Shown here one piece after another: positions 17,779 through 26,733 of a DNA stretch of 64,000 nucleotides (position 1 is the first letter of the stretch; every line of letters begins with the position of its first letter). The notes beneath the pieces are model-generated. The model was not told the origin of the DNA. It searched no databases and saw only the letters and a program-made list of their open reading frames with translations. The translations under genes and the position numbers were made by a program. Source of the DNA: Rhizobium sp. P40RR-XXII (GTDB lineage Bacteria; Pseudomonadota; Alphaproteobacteria; Rhizobiales; Rhizobiaceae); contig NZ_JABAII010000002.1 of the NCBI RefSeq assembly GCF_012641405.1, positions 62,001 through 126,000 on the forward strand, in the 5' to 3' direction.

Positions 17779-18183
17779 ATGACGACCTATGCCAATTCCA
17801 CCCGCCGCTATGTACTCGGGCTCGGCTGCGAGCGCGGCACCGACTGGAATGACGTGCGCGCGCTCGCGGAAAGGGCCTTCGAGGAGGTTGGGATCGGGAG
17901 CGAGCAGCTTCTGGCCGTCGTCTCGATCGATACGCGCATGGATGAGCCGGCGATCCTTGAGACCGCCACGCATTTCCGGCTCCCGGTCCGCTTTTTCAAG
18001 GCGGCTGCATTGGAGCGGGAGACACCCAGGCTGAAGAACCCATCCGAACTCGTATTTGCGCATGCCGGCTGCCACGGTGTCGCGGAGGCGGCGGCACTTG
18101 CAGCGGCCGGGCCGGATTCCGAGCTTGTGCTCCCGAAGATCAAGTCCAGTTTTGCGACGGCGGCGATCGCCAGGATCGCCTGA
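17779..18183 (+). CDS. cobE: Cobalamin biosynthesis protein CobE
   Basis: A 134-residue protein equivalent to the C-terminal domain of CbiG. It shows YVLGLGCERGTDWNDVRALA and LAVVSIDTRMDEPAI, then the Gly/Ala-rich SGVAEAAAL-like block (CHGVAEAAALAAAG). In the aerobic pathway CobE is needed for cobalamin production and is thought to handle a corrin intermediate or its side product. The ATG at 17779 has TTGGGAGT 6 nt upstream; an upstream TTG in frame is less likely. It stands alone between the TauE-like gene and the nucleoside hydrolase. Confidence 0.85.
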   Translation: MTTYANSTRRYVLGLGCERGTDWNDVRALAERAFEEVGIGSEQLLAVVSIDTRMDEPAILETATHFRLPVRFFKAAALERETPRLKNPSELVFAHAGCHGVAEAAALAAAGPDSELVLPKIKSSFATAAIARIA

Positions 18184-18345
18184 GCATCGAAGGCGCCACG
18201 CAAATCTCACAAATGGCTCGTAGGAGATCGCGGCGGCATTCCGCCATTGTCGGTTCTCGTGTATTTCCGTAATTCAAGCCTGATCCGTAACGGAGGAAAA
18301 TCTCCGGAAGATCAAGCTTAATCAGTATATTGGTAAGGAAAAATC

Positions 18346-19305
18346 ATGCATAAGGTCATTTATGATACGGATCCGGGCGTCGATGACGCCATGGCGCTTC
18401 TCTTCCTGCATCGTCATCCGGATATCGACCTTCTCGGCGTGACGACGGTCTTCGGCAACGCTTCTGTAGACACGACGACCCGCAACGCGCTGTTCCTCAA
18501 GCGCGAGTGGAATATTGCGTGCCCAGTTGCGCGTGGTGCCAGCGTCACGTTCGATCCTTCGCGGAACGAGCGCCCGTGGCCGACGATGGTTCACGGCCAT
18601 AATGGCCTTGGCGACATCGAGGTGCCCGAGACGATCGACCTGCCGGCCGATCCGCGGCCGGCCCATCAGTTCATCATCGACACCGTTCGCGCCAATCCGG
18701 GCGAGGTGACCCTGGTCGCCGTCGGCCGCATGACCAATCTGGCTTTGGCGTTGAAGCACGATCCCGAGATCGCCCCGCTCGTGAAGGCTGTCGTGATCAT
18801 GGGCGGCAATTTCTATGTGCCGGGCAATGTTTCGCCGGTGGCCGAGGCCAATATTCACGGCGATCCGGAAGCGGCCGATTTTGTCATGACTGCCGCCTGG
18901 AAAGTCGTCGTGGTCGGTCTTGACGTGACGGCGGTGACGACCATGAGCCGCAGCTATCTGGCGGATATGGCGAGGGATGGCGGACCTTCGGTGCAGCTGC
19001 TCTCGGACTTGTCGCAGTCCTATATCGATTTCTACAAGCATGCCGTCGAAGACGGCATGATGGTGCACGACAGCTGCGCCTGCGTCTATGTCGTTGCGCC
19101 CGAGCTGTTCGACACGATCGAAGGCTCAGTCCGCGTCGTTTGCGGGGGCATTGCCGACGGCCAGACGATCGTCAAGCCGAACGGCCGTCACTTCCCGCCG
19201 GGCGATTGGGACAATCTGCCGAGCCAGATCGTGTGCACCGGCATTCGCTCGCAGCAGGTCATCGATCTGATCCGCGATGTGATCCTGGACAGGGTTAAGC
19301 ACTAA
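18346..19305 (+). CDS. Inosine-uridine preferring nucleoside hydrolase family protein
   Basis: A 319-residue hydrolase that cleaves the N-glycosidic bond of ribonucleosides. The calcium and ribose site is at the N-terminus: YDTDPGVDDAMAL (about 6-18), with the family blocks TTVFGNASVDTT, VAVGRMTNLALAL and VIMGGNFYVPGNVSP. MVHDSCACVYVV supplies the late His-Asp region. Own promoter region upstream (162 bp) and a strong hairpin downstream suggest a single-gene transcript. The exact nucleoside is unknown; a link to cobalamin or nucleotide-loop salvage is only positional. Confidence 0.9.
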   Translation: MHKVIYDTDPGVDDAMALLFLHRHPDIDLLGVTTVFGNASVDTTTRNALFLKREWNIACPVARGASVTFDPSRNERPWPTMVHGHNGLGDIEVPETIDLPADPRPAHQFIIDTVRANPGEVTLVAVGRMTNLALALKHDPEIAPLVKAVVIMGGNFYVPGNVSPVAEANIHGDPEAADFVMTAAWKVVVVGLDVTAVTTMSRSYLADMARDGGPSVQLLSDLSQSYIDFYKHAVEDGMMVHDSCACVYVVAPELFDTIEGSVRVVCGGIADGQTIVKPNGRHFPPGDWDNLPSQIVCTGIRSQQVIDLIRDVILDRVKH

Positions 19306-19311
19306 GCTCTC

Positions 19312-19339
19312 TGTGAAGGGGGCGTCGCGCCCCTTCACA
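19312..19339 (+). terminator. Hairpin after nucleoside hydrolase gene
   Basis: A perfect 10-bp stem, tgtgaagggg (19312-19321) and ccccttcaca (19330-19339), lies 6 bp after the stop. No clear T run follows, so termination is likely but not certain. Confidence 0.6.
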
Positions 19340-19593
19340 TCCCGCTGAAAGGTGATTTCCTCGGCTTGTCATGCGCCTATTTGAGTTTCCGGACATATCG
19401 AGTCCGGAACGCAATACGATCAATCAGTATGTTTTCCATTTTCCGTCGCCGTTGGAAAAGCTCATAGCGTGCTATCGCTCACGCCGAACGGTCCTGTGGC
19501 GTAATGTCGGCAATGGGAACGGTGTCGAACTGAGGCCGTCTTATCCCGTTCTCAACGTTGCAATTTCAGCCATCCGGGCATAGGACACATGGG

Positions 19594-20442
19594 ATGAACG
19601 ATACCGCTTTTTCCACCCTGCCGGCCTTGGAGCCGGGCTCCGTCTGGCTCGTCGGCGCCGGGCCGGGTGATCCGGGGCTCCTGACCTTGCTGGCGGCCAA
19701 AGGGCTGGCGGAGGCTGATATCATCGTGCACGATGCCCTTGTGAATGAGGATTGCCTCAAGCTCGCCCGGCCGGGTGCAGTGCTGGAATATGCCGGCAAG
19801 CGCGGCGGCAAGCCGTCGGCCAAGCAGCGGGACATTTCTTTGCGGTTGGTGGAGCTGGCGCGTGCGGGCAAGCGCGTGCTGCGCCTGAAGGGTGGCGATC
19901 CCTTCGTTTTCGGACGCGGTGGCGAGGAGGCGTTGATGCTGGTCGAGCACGGTATTTCCTTCCGCATCGTGCCAGGCATTACGGCCGGGATCGGCGGCTT
20001 GGCCTATGCCGGTATTCCCGTCACCCATCGCGACGTCAACCATGCCGTTACCTTTCTCACCGGCCACGATTCCTCCGGTGTTGTGCCGGATGCCATCAAT
20101 TGGGACGCGATCGGCAGGGGTTCGCCTGTCATCGTCATGTATATGGCGATGAAACACATTGCCCAGATCAGCGCCAATCTCATCGCTGCAGGCCGTTCGG
20201 CGGATGAAGCGGTCGCATTCGTCTGCAATGCCGCCACACCCTCCCAGCAGGTGCTGGAGACGACCCTCGGGCGCGCGCCTGCAGATGTCGAAGCATCCGG
20301 CCTCGAACCGCCGGCCATCGTTGTCGTCGGAGAGGTGGTGAAATTGCGCCCGTCACTCGATTGGCTCGGCGCGCTTTCCGGCCGCAAGCTGCAGCCGGCT
20401 GCCGAACGGCCCGGCAAAGGCGGCCACAAGGTGTCGGCATGA
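19594..20442 (+). CDS. cobA: Uroporphyrinogen-III C-methyltransferase CobA (SUMT)
   Basis: A 282-residue SAM-dependent methyltransferase that methylates uroporphyrinogen III at C-2 and C-7, the first committed step to cobalamin and siroheme. Motifs are WLVGAGPGDPGLLTL, LKGGDPFVFGRGGEE, GITAGIGGLAYAGIPVTHR and VMYMAMKHI. The ATG at 19594 (MNDTAF) is preferred over an upstream in-frame codon. The 254-bp region before it holds a hairpin (ttccggac/gtccggaa, 19387-19409) but no cobalamin riboswitch. cobB overlaps its stop (ATGA). Confidence 0.95.
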   Translation: MNDTAFSTLPALEPGSVWLVGAGPGDPGLLTLLAAKGLAEADIIVHDALVNEDCLKLARPGAVLEYAGKRGGKPSAKQRDISLRLVELARAGKRVLRLKGGDPFVFGRGGEEALMLVEHGISFRIVPGITAGIGGLAYAGIPVTHRDVNHAVTFLTGHDSSGVVPDAINWDAIGRGSPVIVMYMAMKHIAQISANLIAAGRSADEAVAFVCNAATPSQQVLETTLGRAPADVEASGLEPPAIVVVGEVVKLRPSLDWLGALSGRKLQPAAERPGKGGHKVSA

Positions 20443-21746
20443 GTGGCCTTCTGATCGCGGCACCCTCATCAGGCTCCGGCAAAACCACATTCACGCTTGG
20501 TCTGCTCAGAGCACTGCGAAACCGGGGTATCGCCGTCGCATCCGGCAAGGCTGGACCGGATTACATCGATCCCGCCTTTCATGCGGCGGCCGTCGGATCG
20601 CCCTGCCTCAATTTCGATCCCTGGGCCATGCGCGCCGAGCTCATTTCCGCCAATTCGGCGCTGCATCGCGCCGGCGGGCGGATGCTCGTCATCGAAGGAA
20701 TGATGGGACTTTTCGACGGCGCTGCCGATGGCACGGGGACGCCGGCTGATCTTGCCGCCCTGCTCGGCCTTTCCGTCTTGCTTGTCGTCGATGCCTCGCG
20801 CATGTCGCAATCCGTTGCCGCCGTGGTCAGCGGTTTTGCCAATTTCCGTGCCGATATCCGCATTGCCGGTGTGGTCCTCAATCGCGTCGCCAGCGAGAGG
20901 CACGAGCGGATGCTGCGTCAGGCGCTGGATGCGGTGCGCATGCCCGTTGTCGCCGTTATCCGCAACGACAGCAGCCTGGCGTTGCCGGATCGGCATCTCG
21001 GATTAGTGCAGGCGGCGGAACATGAAGCGCTGGAGCATTTCATCGAGGCGGCCGCCGATGTCGTATCGAAGACCTGCGATTTCGAACTGCTCCTGCGGGC
21101 GGCGCAGCGGCATGTCGTCCGCTCATCCGTGGCGAATATTGCCCGTTTGATGCCGTTCGGTCAGCGCATTGCCGTGGCGCGGGATATAGCCTTTGCCTTC
21201 TGCTACGAGCATATGCTGCTCGGCTGGAAGCGCCGAGGCGCGGAAATTTCCTTCTTTTCACCGCTTGCAGACGAGGCACCCTCGACCGACGCGGATGCCG
21301 TCTATCTGCCGGGCGGCTATCCGGAATTGCATGCCGAAAAGCTTGCCGCTGCCCGACAGTTTCAGGATGGTGTGAAAGCTGCTGCTGCCCGTGGGGCGCG
21401 GATCTACGGCGAGTGCGGTGGTTACATGATGCTCGGCGAGGGGCTGGTGGATGCGGCAGGTGCTCGCCACGAGATGCTCGGGCTCTTGCCCGTCGTCACC
21501 AGCTACGAAAAGCGGCAGCGTCATCTTGGCTATCGACGCGTCGTACCGCTTGCCGGCTCTTTCTTCGACAAGCCGATGACGGCGCATGAGTTTCATTATT
21601 CGACCATCGTAACGGAAGGTGAGGCGGATCGCCTGTTTGCGGTCAAGGACGCGCTCGATGCCGATCTGGGCGCTGCCGGCCTGCAACGCGCCAATGTCGC
21701 GGGCTCCTACATGCATCTGATCGATCTTGCCGGTGATGCAGCATGA
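20439..21746 (+). CDS. cobB: Hydrogenobyrinic acid a,c-diamide synthase CobB
   Basis: A 435-residue glutamine-dependent enzyme that amidates the a and c side chains of hydrogenobyrinic acid. The ATP-binding domain begins with IAAPSSGSGKTTFTLGLL and GKAGPDYIDPAFH. The GATase domain has the Cys in YGECGGYMMLGEGL and the His region in HEFHYSTI. The start at 20439 overlaps the cobA stop, and the stop overlaps cobC (ATGA), so A, B and C are coupled. Confidence 0.95.
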   Translation: MSGLLIAAPSSGSGKTTFTLGLLRALRNRGIAVASGKAGPDYIDPAFHAAAVGSPCLNFDPWAMRAELISANSALHRAGGRMLVIEGMMGLFDGAADGTGTPADLAALLGLSVLLVVDASRMSQSVAAVVSGFANFRADIRIAGVVLNRVASERHERMLRQALDAVRMPVVAVIRNDSSLALPDRHLGLVQAAEHEALEHFIEAAADVVSKTCDFELLLRAAQRHVVRSSVANIARLMPFGQRIAVARDIAFAFCYEHMLLGWKRRGAEISFFSPLADEAPSTDADAVYLPGGYPELHAEKLAAARQFQDGVKAAAARGARIYGECGGYMMLGEGLVDAAGARHEMLGLLPVVTSYEKRQRHLGYRRVVPLAGSFFDKPMTAHEFHYSTIVTEGEADRLFAVKDALDADLGAAGLQRANVAGSYMHLIDLAGDAA

Positions 21747-22762
21747 CGAGCAGGATCATCCATGGCGGCGGCATCACCGCGGCGGCGCGCCAATATGGCG
21801 GGCATCCGGAGGAATGGCTGGATCTGTCGACCGGTATCAATCCCAATCCCATGCCGCTGCCCGAAATTCCCGTCGCGGCGTGGCATCGGCTGCCGGATCA
21901 GCACTTGCAGGAGCGGGCACGAGAGGCGGCGAGGGGATATTATCGCAGCGGCGACATTCTACCCTTGCCGGTTCCCGGCACACAGTCGGTCATTCAATTG
22001 CTTCCGAGGCTCGTGCCCGGCGGCAGCGTGGCGATTCTCTCCCCGACCTATGGCGAATATGCGCGTGCCTTCACGCTTGCGGGCCTGCAGGTTCGGCAGG
22101 TTTCGACGATTGCCGAGCTCAACGCCGATGACAGGTTGGTCGTTGCCGTCAACCCCAACAATCCGGACGGACGGACGCTGTCCGTCGAGCAGCTGCGGGA
22201 TTTGCATGAAAGGCAGCGCAAGCGGGATGGCGTCCTTTTGGTCGACGAGGCTTTCGGCGATATCGAACCGGCGGCAAGCTTGGCGCCTTTTGCCGCCGAG
22301 ATGCCGAACCTTATTATCTTCCGTTCCTTCGGAAAGTTTTTTGGTCTGGCAGGCCTGCGCCTTGGTTTCGTGGTTGCCGAGGCCTCGATCATGACCCGTT
22401 TCGAGGATTGGCTCGGCCCATGGGCTGTTTCCGGACCTGCGCTGTCGATCGCGGCGTCTCTCATGGAAAGCGATACAAGTGCCATCCGCAATCGCATTCT
22501 TGAGCGCAATGCCGCTCTCGAGGCGGTTTTGCGTCGGTCGCATCTCAATGTCGCCGGAGGCACCGCGCTGTTTGCGCTGGTTGCGGACGATCATGCAGAG
22601 GGCATATATACGCATCTCTGCCGTCATCGCATTCTGGTCCGCAAGTTCGATTATGCGCCCAATTGGCTGCGCTTCGGGCTTGCTCCGAATGAGGAAGCGG
22701 ACCAGAGACTCGCCGGGGCACTAGAGTCGGATGATTTTGGGTCGAATCGACCTGAAATCTGA
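21743..22762 (+). CDS. cobC: CobC, threonine-phosphate decarboxylase-like PLP enzyme
   Basis: A 339-residue class I/II aminotransferase-fold enzyme (Pseudomonas denitrificans CobC, Salmonella CobD type), expected to supply (R)-1-aminopropan-2-ol phosphate. Visible are DLSTGINPNP, PGTQSVIQLLPRL, NPNNPDGR and the PLP lysine in SFGKFFGLAGLRLGF. The last 13 residues (from LESDDFG) are encoded by a rhizobial repeat element that covers the gene's 3' end, so the natural C-terminus has been replaced. Confidence 0.93.
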   Translation: MTSRIIHGGGITAAARQYGGHPEEWLDLSTGINPNPMPLPEIPVAAWHRLPDQHLQERAREAARGYYRSGDILPLPVPGTQSVIQLLPRLVPGGSVAILSPTYGEYARAFTLAGLQVRQVSTIAELNADDRLVVAVNPNNPDGRTLSVEQLRDLHERQRKRDGVLLVDEAFGDIEPAASLAPFAAEMPNLIIFRSFGKFFGLAGLRLGFVVAEASIMTRFEDWLGPWAVSGPALSIAASLMESDTSAIRNRILERNAALEAVLRRSHLNVAGGTALFALVADDHAEGIYTHLCRHRILVRKFDYAPNWLRFGLAPNEEADQRLAGALESDDFGSNRPEI

Positions 22763-22831
22763 ATCCGCCCTGGAATCAAATAGGTAGAGCATGATGCTAA
22801 AAACCGTTTACACTTTTCGGCATCATGCTCT
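22721..22831 (-). repeat. Rhizobial intergenic mosaic (RIME-like) element, copy 1
   Basis: The sequence runs from ctagagtcggatgatttt to catcatgctct. It aligns almost end to end, in reverse orientation, with 30034-30148. It contains a dyad around gggtcgaatcgacct, and the outer blocks gagcatgatgc and gcatcatgctc. It starts inside cobC and fills nearly the whole cobC-cobD gap. Confidence 0.88.
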
Positions 22832-22846
22832 TGAGGATTATTCGAC

Positions 22847-23830
22847 ATGACCGCCGACGAACACCTGCTCATTCTGGTCCTTGCCTTGCTGCTCGACCGC
22901 ATCGTCGGCGATCCCCACTGGTTGTGGGAGCGCTTTCCGCACCCGGTCGTGCTATTCGGCAAGGCGATTTCATATTTCGACGGCCGGTTCAATGCAAAGC
23001 ATCTGTCCGGGGTGCTTCGCCGCCGCAACGGGATCATGTCGATCATCGCGCTGCTCATGGGAGCTGCTATCGCCGGCTGGGCCATTCATGGATTTTTCGC
23101 CTTCTTCGGCTGGCTCGGTATATTGGTCGAAGCGATACTCGTGGCGGTTTTCCTGGCGCAAAAAAGCCTCGCCGATCATGTCGGCGAGGTATCGCGGGCA
23201 CTGCGCACCGACGGTCTGGAGGGTGGACGGCTTGCTGTATCGCGCATCGTCGGCCGCGATCCCGAGACGCTGGACGAGCCCGGGATTTGCCGCGCGGCCA
23301 TAGAAAGCCTCGCCGAGAACTTTTCCGACGGCGTCGTTGCCCCGGCCCTTTGGTATGGCGTATTCGGCCTGCCGGGCCTGTTCTTCTACAAGATGCTCAA
23401 TACCGCCGATTCGATGATCGGCCACAAATCCGAGACCTATATAGATTTCGGTCGTGCCGCGGCGCGCCTGGACGATATTGCCAACTGGCCGGCTGCACGG
23501 CTCTCCATCCTGCTGATTGCCACCGGTGCCCTGGCCAAGCGGGGAATCTCCGCGCTTGGAAACGCGATCCGCATCGCGGTCCGGGATGGCGGGCTGCACC
23601 GTTCGCCCAATTCCGGCAGACCGGAAGCGGCCATGGCGGGCGCGCTCGATATCCAGCTCGCCGGTCCGCGAATTTATGGCGGAGAACTCGTGCGTGAACC
23701 GATGATCAACGGCTCCGGCCGCGACACCGCTACCGTCAGCGATATCGAAGCCGGCATTTCCATCTTCTATTCCGCATGCTCGATGCTGACGCTTCTCGCC
23801 TTTTTGGGGTTCCTGCTGCTGCTGCTGTGA
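22847..23830 (+). CDS. cobD: Adenosylcobinamide-phosphate synthase CobD (CbiB type)
   Basis: A 327-residue membrane enzyme that attaches the aminopropanol arm to adenosylcobyric acid. Motifs are LDRIVGDPHWLWERFPHPVV at the N-terminus, LAENFSDGVVAPALWY, MLNTADSMIGHKSE and HRSPNSGRPEAAMAGAL. Several hydrophobic helices include the C-terminal FLGFLLLLL. It lies downstream of cobC on the same strand, with the repeat element between them; whether cotranscription survives the repeat is unknown. Confidence 0.94.
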   Translation: MTADEHLLILVLALLLDRIVGDPHWLWERFPHPVVLFGKAISYFDGRFNAKHLSGVLRRRNGIMSIIALLMGAAIAGWAIHGFFAFFGWLGILVEAILVAVFLAQKSLADHVGEVSRALRTDGLEGGRLAVSRIVGRDPETLDEPGICRAAIESLAENFSDGVVAPALWYGVFGLPGLFFYKMLNTADSMIGHKSETYIDFGRAAARLDDIANWPAARLSILLIATGALAKRGISALGNAIRIAVRDGGLHRSPNSGRPEAAMAGALDIQLAGPRIYGGELVREPMINGSGRDTATVSDIEAGISIFYSACSMLTLLAFLGFLLLLL

Positions 23831-23949
23831 GCGTCTCTAAATTAATCAATCGCTCACTATATGTATTAATTTGGTATAATTAGCATAGCGATACACTGCC
23901 CCATCGTCTGAATTGCTTCGGAAGGAAGTAAACAGTCGGAGGGGACAAG

Positions 23950-24378
23950 ATGAAGCGTGTCGCATTCATGGCAACGGCATGTCTGTTCATGCAGTTTCAT
24001 GCCGTTTCGGCTCATGCTGGAACTGTTCTTGCGGTGATCGATCTTCGATCGCAAACAATGACCGTTTCCGAGGATGGGGCTTTCAAATATCGCTGGCGCG
24101 TATCGACGGCTCGCACGGGGTATGTCACGCCTATCGGCTCCTACACCGCCAAATGGCTGTCCAGGGATCACCGCTCGAAGAAATATGACGATGCGCCGAT
24201 GCCCTATGCCGTGTTTTTCAACGGCGGCTATGCCGTTCACGGGACTTACGAGGTGAGGCGGCTTGGCCGGCCGGCCTCGCACGGTTGCGTGCGGCTCGAT
24301 ACGCGCAACGCCGCCACTTTCTTCGCGATGACATCGGATGCGGGGCTTCACAATACCCGTATCGTCATCAGCGACTAG
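23950..24378 (+). CDS. Secreted L,D-transpeptidase (YkuD domain)
   Basis: A 142-residue exported protein. A signal peptide (MKRVAFMATACLFMQFHAVSAHA) precedes a YkuD catalytic domain. The catalytic motif is complete: H97 in YAVHGTYEV, then SHGCVRL with Cys113. Such enzymes form 3-3 peptidoglycan cross-links or attach proteins to the wall. The compact size means there is no separate wall-binding domain. Ribosome site GGAGGGGA lies before the ATG. Confidence 0.9.
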   Translation: MKRVAFMATACLFMQFHAVSAHAGTVLAVIDLRSQTMTVSEDGAFKYRWRVSTARTGYVTPIGSYTAKWLSRDHRSKKYDDAPMPYAVFFNGGYAVHGTYEVRRLGRPASHGCVRLDTRNAATFFAMTSDAGLHNTRIVISD

Positions 24379-24597
24379 ACGCTGGCAAACCGGCAGGCCT
24401 TTCGCTTCGGTGTGGCCGCAATACTGCCGCATCTTGCGCGCATGCCGCCCTTGATCCCGCAATTGTGACGCGATTGTCACTTTGCTGTTTGCGCAACAGT
24501 GCTTCGGCAAATTGCCGGAGTTTCTGGTGGAAACCATTGGCTTTTGATATGGATTTCCCTATGAGGGGGTGAATTATTATTTCAAGAGGTATGGGCA

Positions 24598-24876
24598 GTG
24601 ACTGCTACATTTGACAAAGTTGCCGACATCATCGCTGAAACCAGCGAAATCGATCGTGACACGATCACCCCGGATAGCCACACGATCGACGACCTTGGCA
24701 TCGACAGCCTGGACTTCCTCGATATCGTCTTCGCTATCGACAAGGAGTTCGGCATCAAGATTCCGCTCGAGAAGTGGACGCAGGAAGTCAACGAAGGCAA
24801 GGTCTCGACCGAAGAGTATTTCGTGCTGAAGAATCTCTGTGCCAAGATCGATGAATTGCGCGCCGCCAAGGGCTGA
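24598..24876 (+). CDS. acpXL: Acyl carrier protein AcpXL
   Basis: The special ACP of 92 residues that carries the growing 27-hydroxyoctacosanoyl chain for lipid A. The phosphopantetheine serine is S37 in [11 protein letters not shown]. The C-terminus ([16 protein letters not shown]) is characteristic of AcpXL rather than the housekeeping ACP. Translation starts at GTG. The 219-bp region upstream should hold the promoter of the cluster, which continues with fabZXL. Confidence 0.95.
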   Translation: MTATFDKVADIIAETSEIDRDTITPDSHTIDDLGIDSLDFLDIVFAIDKEFGIKIPLEKWTQEVNEGKVSTEEYFVLKNLCAKIDELRAAKG

Positions 24877-24997
24877 GCAACATCCTTGCATTTTTTGACG
24901 CCCAGCTGCCCTTGAATATGGCGGCCGGGCGGTTTCATTCTTAAATAGCGTATCCGCCCGGCGCATGCTGCGTTATCGGGTTGGAGCGGAGGCGTTG

Positions 24998-25471
24998 ATG
25001 CTGCTGGAATATTTCCAGATGATCGACAGGATTGAATCCGTCGATCTGTCCAAGGGCCTGTTGAAGGCGCATTCCGTCGTTCCGGCGAAAAGCCCGGTTT
25101 TCGAAGGCCATTTCCCAGGCATGCCGCTCGTCCCGGGTGTTCTGCTGATCGAAACAATGGCGCAGGCCTCGGGCATGCTCGTGCTTGCCGCGACAAAATT
25201 TGCCTATATGCCGTTCCTGATGTCTGTCGACGGTGCCAAGATGCGGACCTTTGTCGAACCGGAAGCGAAGCTTGATATCGAGGCCGAACTTGAGCATGAC
25301 GGTTCGGGCTTCGCCGTCACCAAGGCGCGCATCACCATCGCCGGTAAGAAGGTCTGCGATGCGCAGTTGAAGCTGCGGACCGTGCCGTTTAATGAGGTGC
25401 CGCTCGGCGATATCGTGCGCAAGCGGGCGGGCGAAGTCGGGCTTCTCGACGCTATCGCCGCCAACGGTTGA
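24998..25471 (+). CDS. 3-hydroxyacyl-ACP dehydratase FabZXL
   Basis: A 157-residue hot-dog fold dehydratase of the very-long-chain pathway. The active site is intact: His38 in EGHFPGMPLVPG and Glu52 in LIETMAQASG. The ATG at 24998 follows GGAGCGGAGGCGTTG; the longer frame upstream is not needed. Its place between acpXL and the two ketosynthase genes assigns it to the C28 hydroxy acid elongation cycle. Known in rhizobia as fabZXL. Confidence 0.92.
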   Translation: MLLEYFQMIDRIESVDLSKGLLKAHSVVPAKSPVFEGHFPGMPLVPGVLLIETMAQASGMLVLAATKFAYMPFLMSVDGAKMRTFVEPEAKLDIEAELEHDGSGFAVTKARITIAGKKVCDAQLKLRTVPFNEVPLGDIVRKRAGEVGLLDAIAANG

Positions 25472-25517
25472 TGCTGCCGGCTTGTTCGGCGCCGCCGCAT
25501 TCGAAGAGGATTGATGA

Positions 25518-26723
25518 ATGAGCAAGGCTCAGAATGATGTGGTGATCACGGGTATCGGCGTCGTTACCTGCCAGGGCGTCGGCAAGGATGCGCATGTCGC
25601 CCTTTTGAAGGCGGACAAGGCGCCGCCGCCCATCGTCGAAACCGAGAAGTTCAAGCCCTATCCCGTGCATCCGCTGCCTGACATCGATTGGTCGCAGCAG
25701 ATTCCAAAGCGGGGCGATCAGCGCCAGATGGAAAACTGGCAGCGCATCGGCGTCTTTACCGCCGGCCTTGCTCTCGACGATGCCGGCTTCAAGGATGATC
25801 TGGAAGCCTGCGGCACCATGGACATGATCGTTGCAGCCGGCGGCGGCGAACGAGACACCAATGTCGACACGCTAATCGTCAACGAAGGTCTGAAGCGCAA
25901 TGATCGAGAGCTATTGCTGAACGAGAAGCTGACGACCGAATTGCGGCCGACGCTGTTCCTGGCGCAGCTTTCGAACCTGCTGGCCGGCAACATCTCGATC
26001 GTCCACAAGGTCACGGGATCGTCGCGTACCTTCATGGGCGAGGAGGCGGCCGGCGTGTCCGCCGTCGAGACCGCTTTCCATCGCATCAAGTCGGGTGAAT
26101 CGACTCACGCGCTCGTAGGCGGCGCGTTTTCGGCCGAGCGCCTGGACATGATCCTGCTGATCGAGGCGATCAATGCGCATGCGACCGGCGACTGGCATCC
26201 GATCTGGTCTCGCAAGCCCGAAGATGGCGGTGGCATGATCATGGGCTCGCTGAGCGCCTTCCTCGTGCTCGAATCGCGTGCCCATGCGGAAGGCCGCGGC
26301 GCGCACATTTATGCGACGATCGATTCGGTCGAAGGCGATCGCGGCCGTCGCGATGACGGCAAGTTCGAGAAGCGGCTGGAGCGCATGCTGGCACCCGCCA
26401 AGCAGGGTAACGACGGGGCGACGGTCATCTTTTCCGGCACGACGGCGATCCACGATCTCGCGCAGCGCGAAAAGGCAGTGCTCGAAACCCAGCTTCCCGC
26501 CGCGGCGATCCGCGCCTATTCCGGCATTTCCGGGCATGGGCTGGAGGGTCAGTTTACGCTTGGACTGGCTTTCGCAGCCCTCGCCGTTGCCAATCAGGCC
26601 AAGGTGCCGCCCTTCGATGCCACGCACGAAAAGCCGATGGCGACGGGTGCACGCAAGGCCGTGGTAACGACCGTCGGGCATTCGCGTGGCGAAGGCATCG
26701 CCGTACTTTCCGCTGAAGCGTGA
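25518..26723 (+). CDS. Beta-ketoacyl-ACP synthase-like protein FabF2XL, catalytic triad lost
   Basis: A 401-residue thiolase-fold protein from the lipid A very-long-chain cluster. Aligned by eye with FabF1XL, the nucleophile Cys is Glu176 (FMGEEAAGVSAV), the first catalytic His is replaced by Gly (IFSGTTAI), and the lysine before the second His is Ser (SGISGHGLEG). Only the last His is kept. It cannot condense by the normal mechanism. The N- and C-terminal ketosynthase blocks (VVITGIGVVTCQG, VVTTVGHSRGEG) remain. A non-catalytic partner role beside FabF1XL is likely. Confidence 0.9.
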   Translation: MSKAQNDVVITGIGVVTCQGVGKDAHVALLKADKAPPPIVETEKFKPYPVHPLPDIDWSQQIPKRGDQRQMENWQRIGVFTAGLALDDAGFKDDLEACGTMDMIVAAGGGERDTNVDTLIVNEGLKRNDRELLLNEKLTTELRPTLFLAQLSNLLAGNISIVHKVTGSSRTFMGEEAAGVSAVETAFHRIKSGESTHALVGGAFSAERLDMILLIEAINAHATGDWHPIWSRKPEDGGGMIMGSLSAFLVLESRAHAEGRGAHIYATIDSVEGDRGRRDDGKFEKRLERMLAPAKQGNDGATVIFSGTTAIHDLAQREKAVLETQLPAAAIRAYSGISGHGLEGQFTLGLAFAALAVANQAKVPPFDATHEKPMATGARKAVVTTVGHSRGEGIAVLSAEA

Positions 26724-26733
26724 GGAGCAGGAT

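Noticed and set aside
19340..19593. Second cobalamin riboswitch before cobA
   Set aside because: The region has a hairpin but none of the conserved blocks (no CCCGCRACTGT core, no B12 box).
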